From the NCBI GenBank assembly GCA_030538215.1, contig JAUNUM010000016.1, positions 1 to 39,394 on the forward strand: a stretch of DNA of 39,394 bases, written 5' to 3'. Below are positions 39,328-39,394 of this stretch, piece by piece. A program made the position numbers and the translations under genes. Every line of letters begins with the position of its first letter. Position 1 is the first letter of the stretch. This DNA is from Bacteroidia bacterium (GTDB taxonomy: Bacteria; Bacteroidota; Bacteroidia; Bacteroidales; Dysgonomonadaceae). The notes under the pieces are model-generated. The model saw nothing but the letters and a program-made list of their open reading frames with translations, did no database searches and was not told where the DNA came from.

Positions 39328-39383
39328 TTTTCAATCCGAATGGATTGAACATTAATAGCCGTATGTAAAACATACGGTTGAAA
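39328..39383. repeat. Two-hairpin interspersed repeat at the right edge
   Basis: TCAATCC (39331-39337) pairs with GGATTGA (39342-39348), and CCGTATGT (39359-39366) with ACATACGG (39370-39377); flanking TTTCAA (39329-39334) could pair with TTGAAA (39378-39383), giving a three-way fold as an alternative. The layout, two hairpins joined by ACATTAATAG, is a form I associate with repeats between Bacteroidetes genes. It may continue beyond the window. Confidence 0.5.
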
Positions 39384-39394
39384 TATGAATCAAT

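Noticed and set aside
1-39394. CRISPR array, prophage, integrase or insertion sequence
   Set aside because: No series of equal direct repeats with spacers, no transposase, integrase or phage structural gene was seen on either strand.

Overview
The window reads as chromosomal DNA from a Bacteroidetes, most likely a fermentative member of the order Bacteroidales. Three things support this. Promoters follow the phylum's pattern of TTTG, about 20 bases, then TAnnTTTG, with clear copies before the ParDE-like pair, the MazF-like pair, the AddB-like gene and trmB. Surface lipoproteins carry the phylum's lipobox followed by charged export residues (CQKE, CEKDE, CSKE). The gene content (BtuB/BtuG, a glutamate dehydrogenase, a Mrp protein without CxxC, a tricorn-like protease, GC-rich interspersed repeats) also fits. 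Genus cannot be fixed from the sequence alone.

Layout. At 1-1240 lie the 3' end of a LuxR-type regulator and an orphan lipoprotein. At 1560-12271 lies a cobalamin-riboswitch-controlled operon of eight genes: btuB, a btuG-type propeller lipoprotein, a PKD-like surface lipoprotein, a DUF5074-like lipoprotein, a DUF6580-like membrane protein, another DUF5074-like lipoprotein and two leucine-rich-repeat lipoproteins, closed by a strong terminator. At 12319-20652 on the minus strand come an outer-membrane beta-barrel paired with a 994-residue TPR protein, a zinc-ribbon Nudix hydrolase, two small hypothetical proteins, a Mrp ATPase and trmB. At 20988-24861 are glutamate dehydrogenase, an OFA-type MFS transporter, and two unrelated toxin-antitoxin modules placed tail to tail.

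At 24992-33029 are an AddB-like nuclease, ovoA (ovothiol pathway), a GNAT acetyltransferase, an iron-dependent alcohol dehydrogenase and a small two-gene module (GNAT-like protein plus a 61-residue basic-tailed protein). At 33132-39282 are a tricorn-like protease, a SAM methyltransferase and a four-gene minus-strand cluster (YdeI-like, DUF1801-like, SRPBCC/AHSA1-like, VOC/PhnB-like).

The most striking system is the corrinoid uptake operon. Cobalamin should switch off a whole set of surface lipoproteins together with the BtuB transporter; BtuB and BtuG are established partners, while the PKD-like, DUF5074-like, DUF6580-like and LRR proteins are accessory candidates whose roles are inferred from position. 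Between the riboswitch aptamer and btuB lies an unusually long structured leader. Second in interest are the two toxin-antitoxin modules, each with a perfect inverted repeat overlapping its -7 element, and the GNAT-like two-gene module at 32310-33029. Most of the rest is housekeeping or general metabolism.
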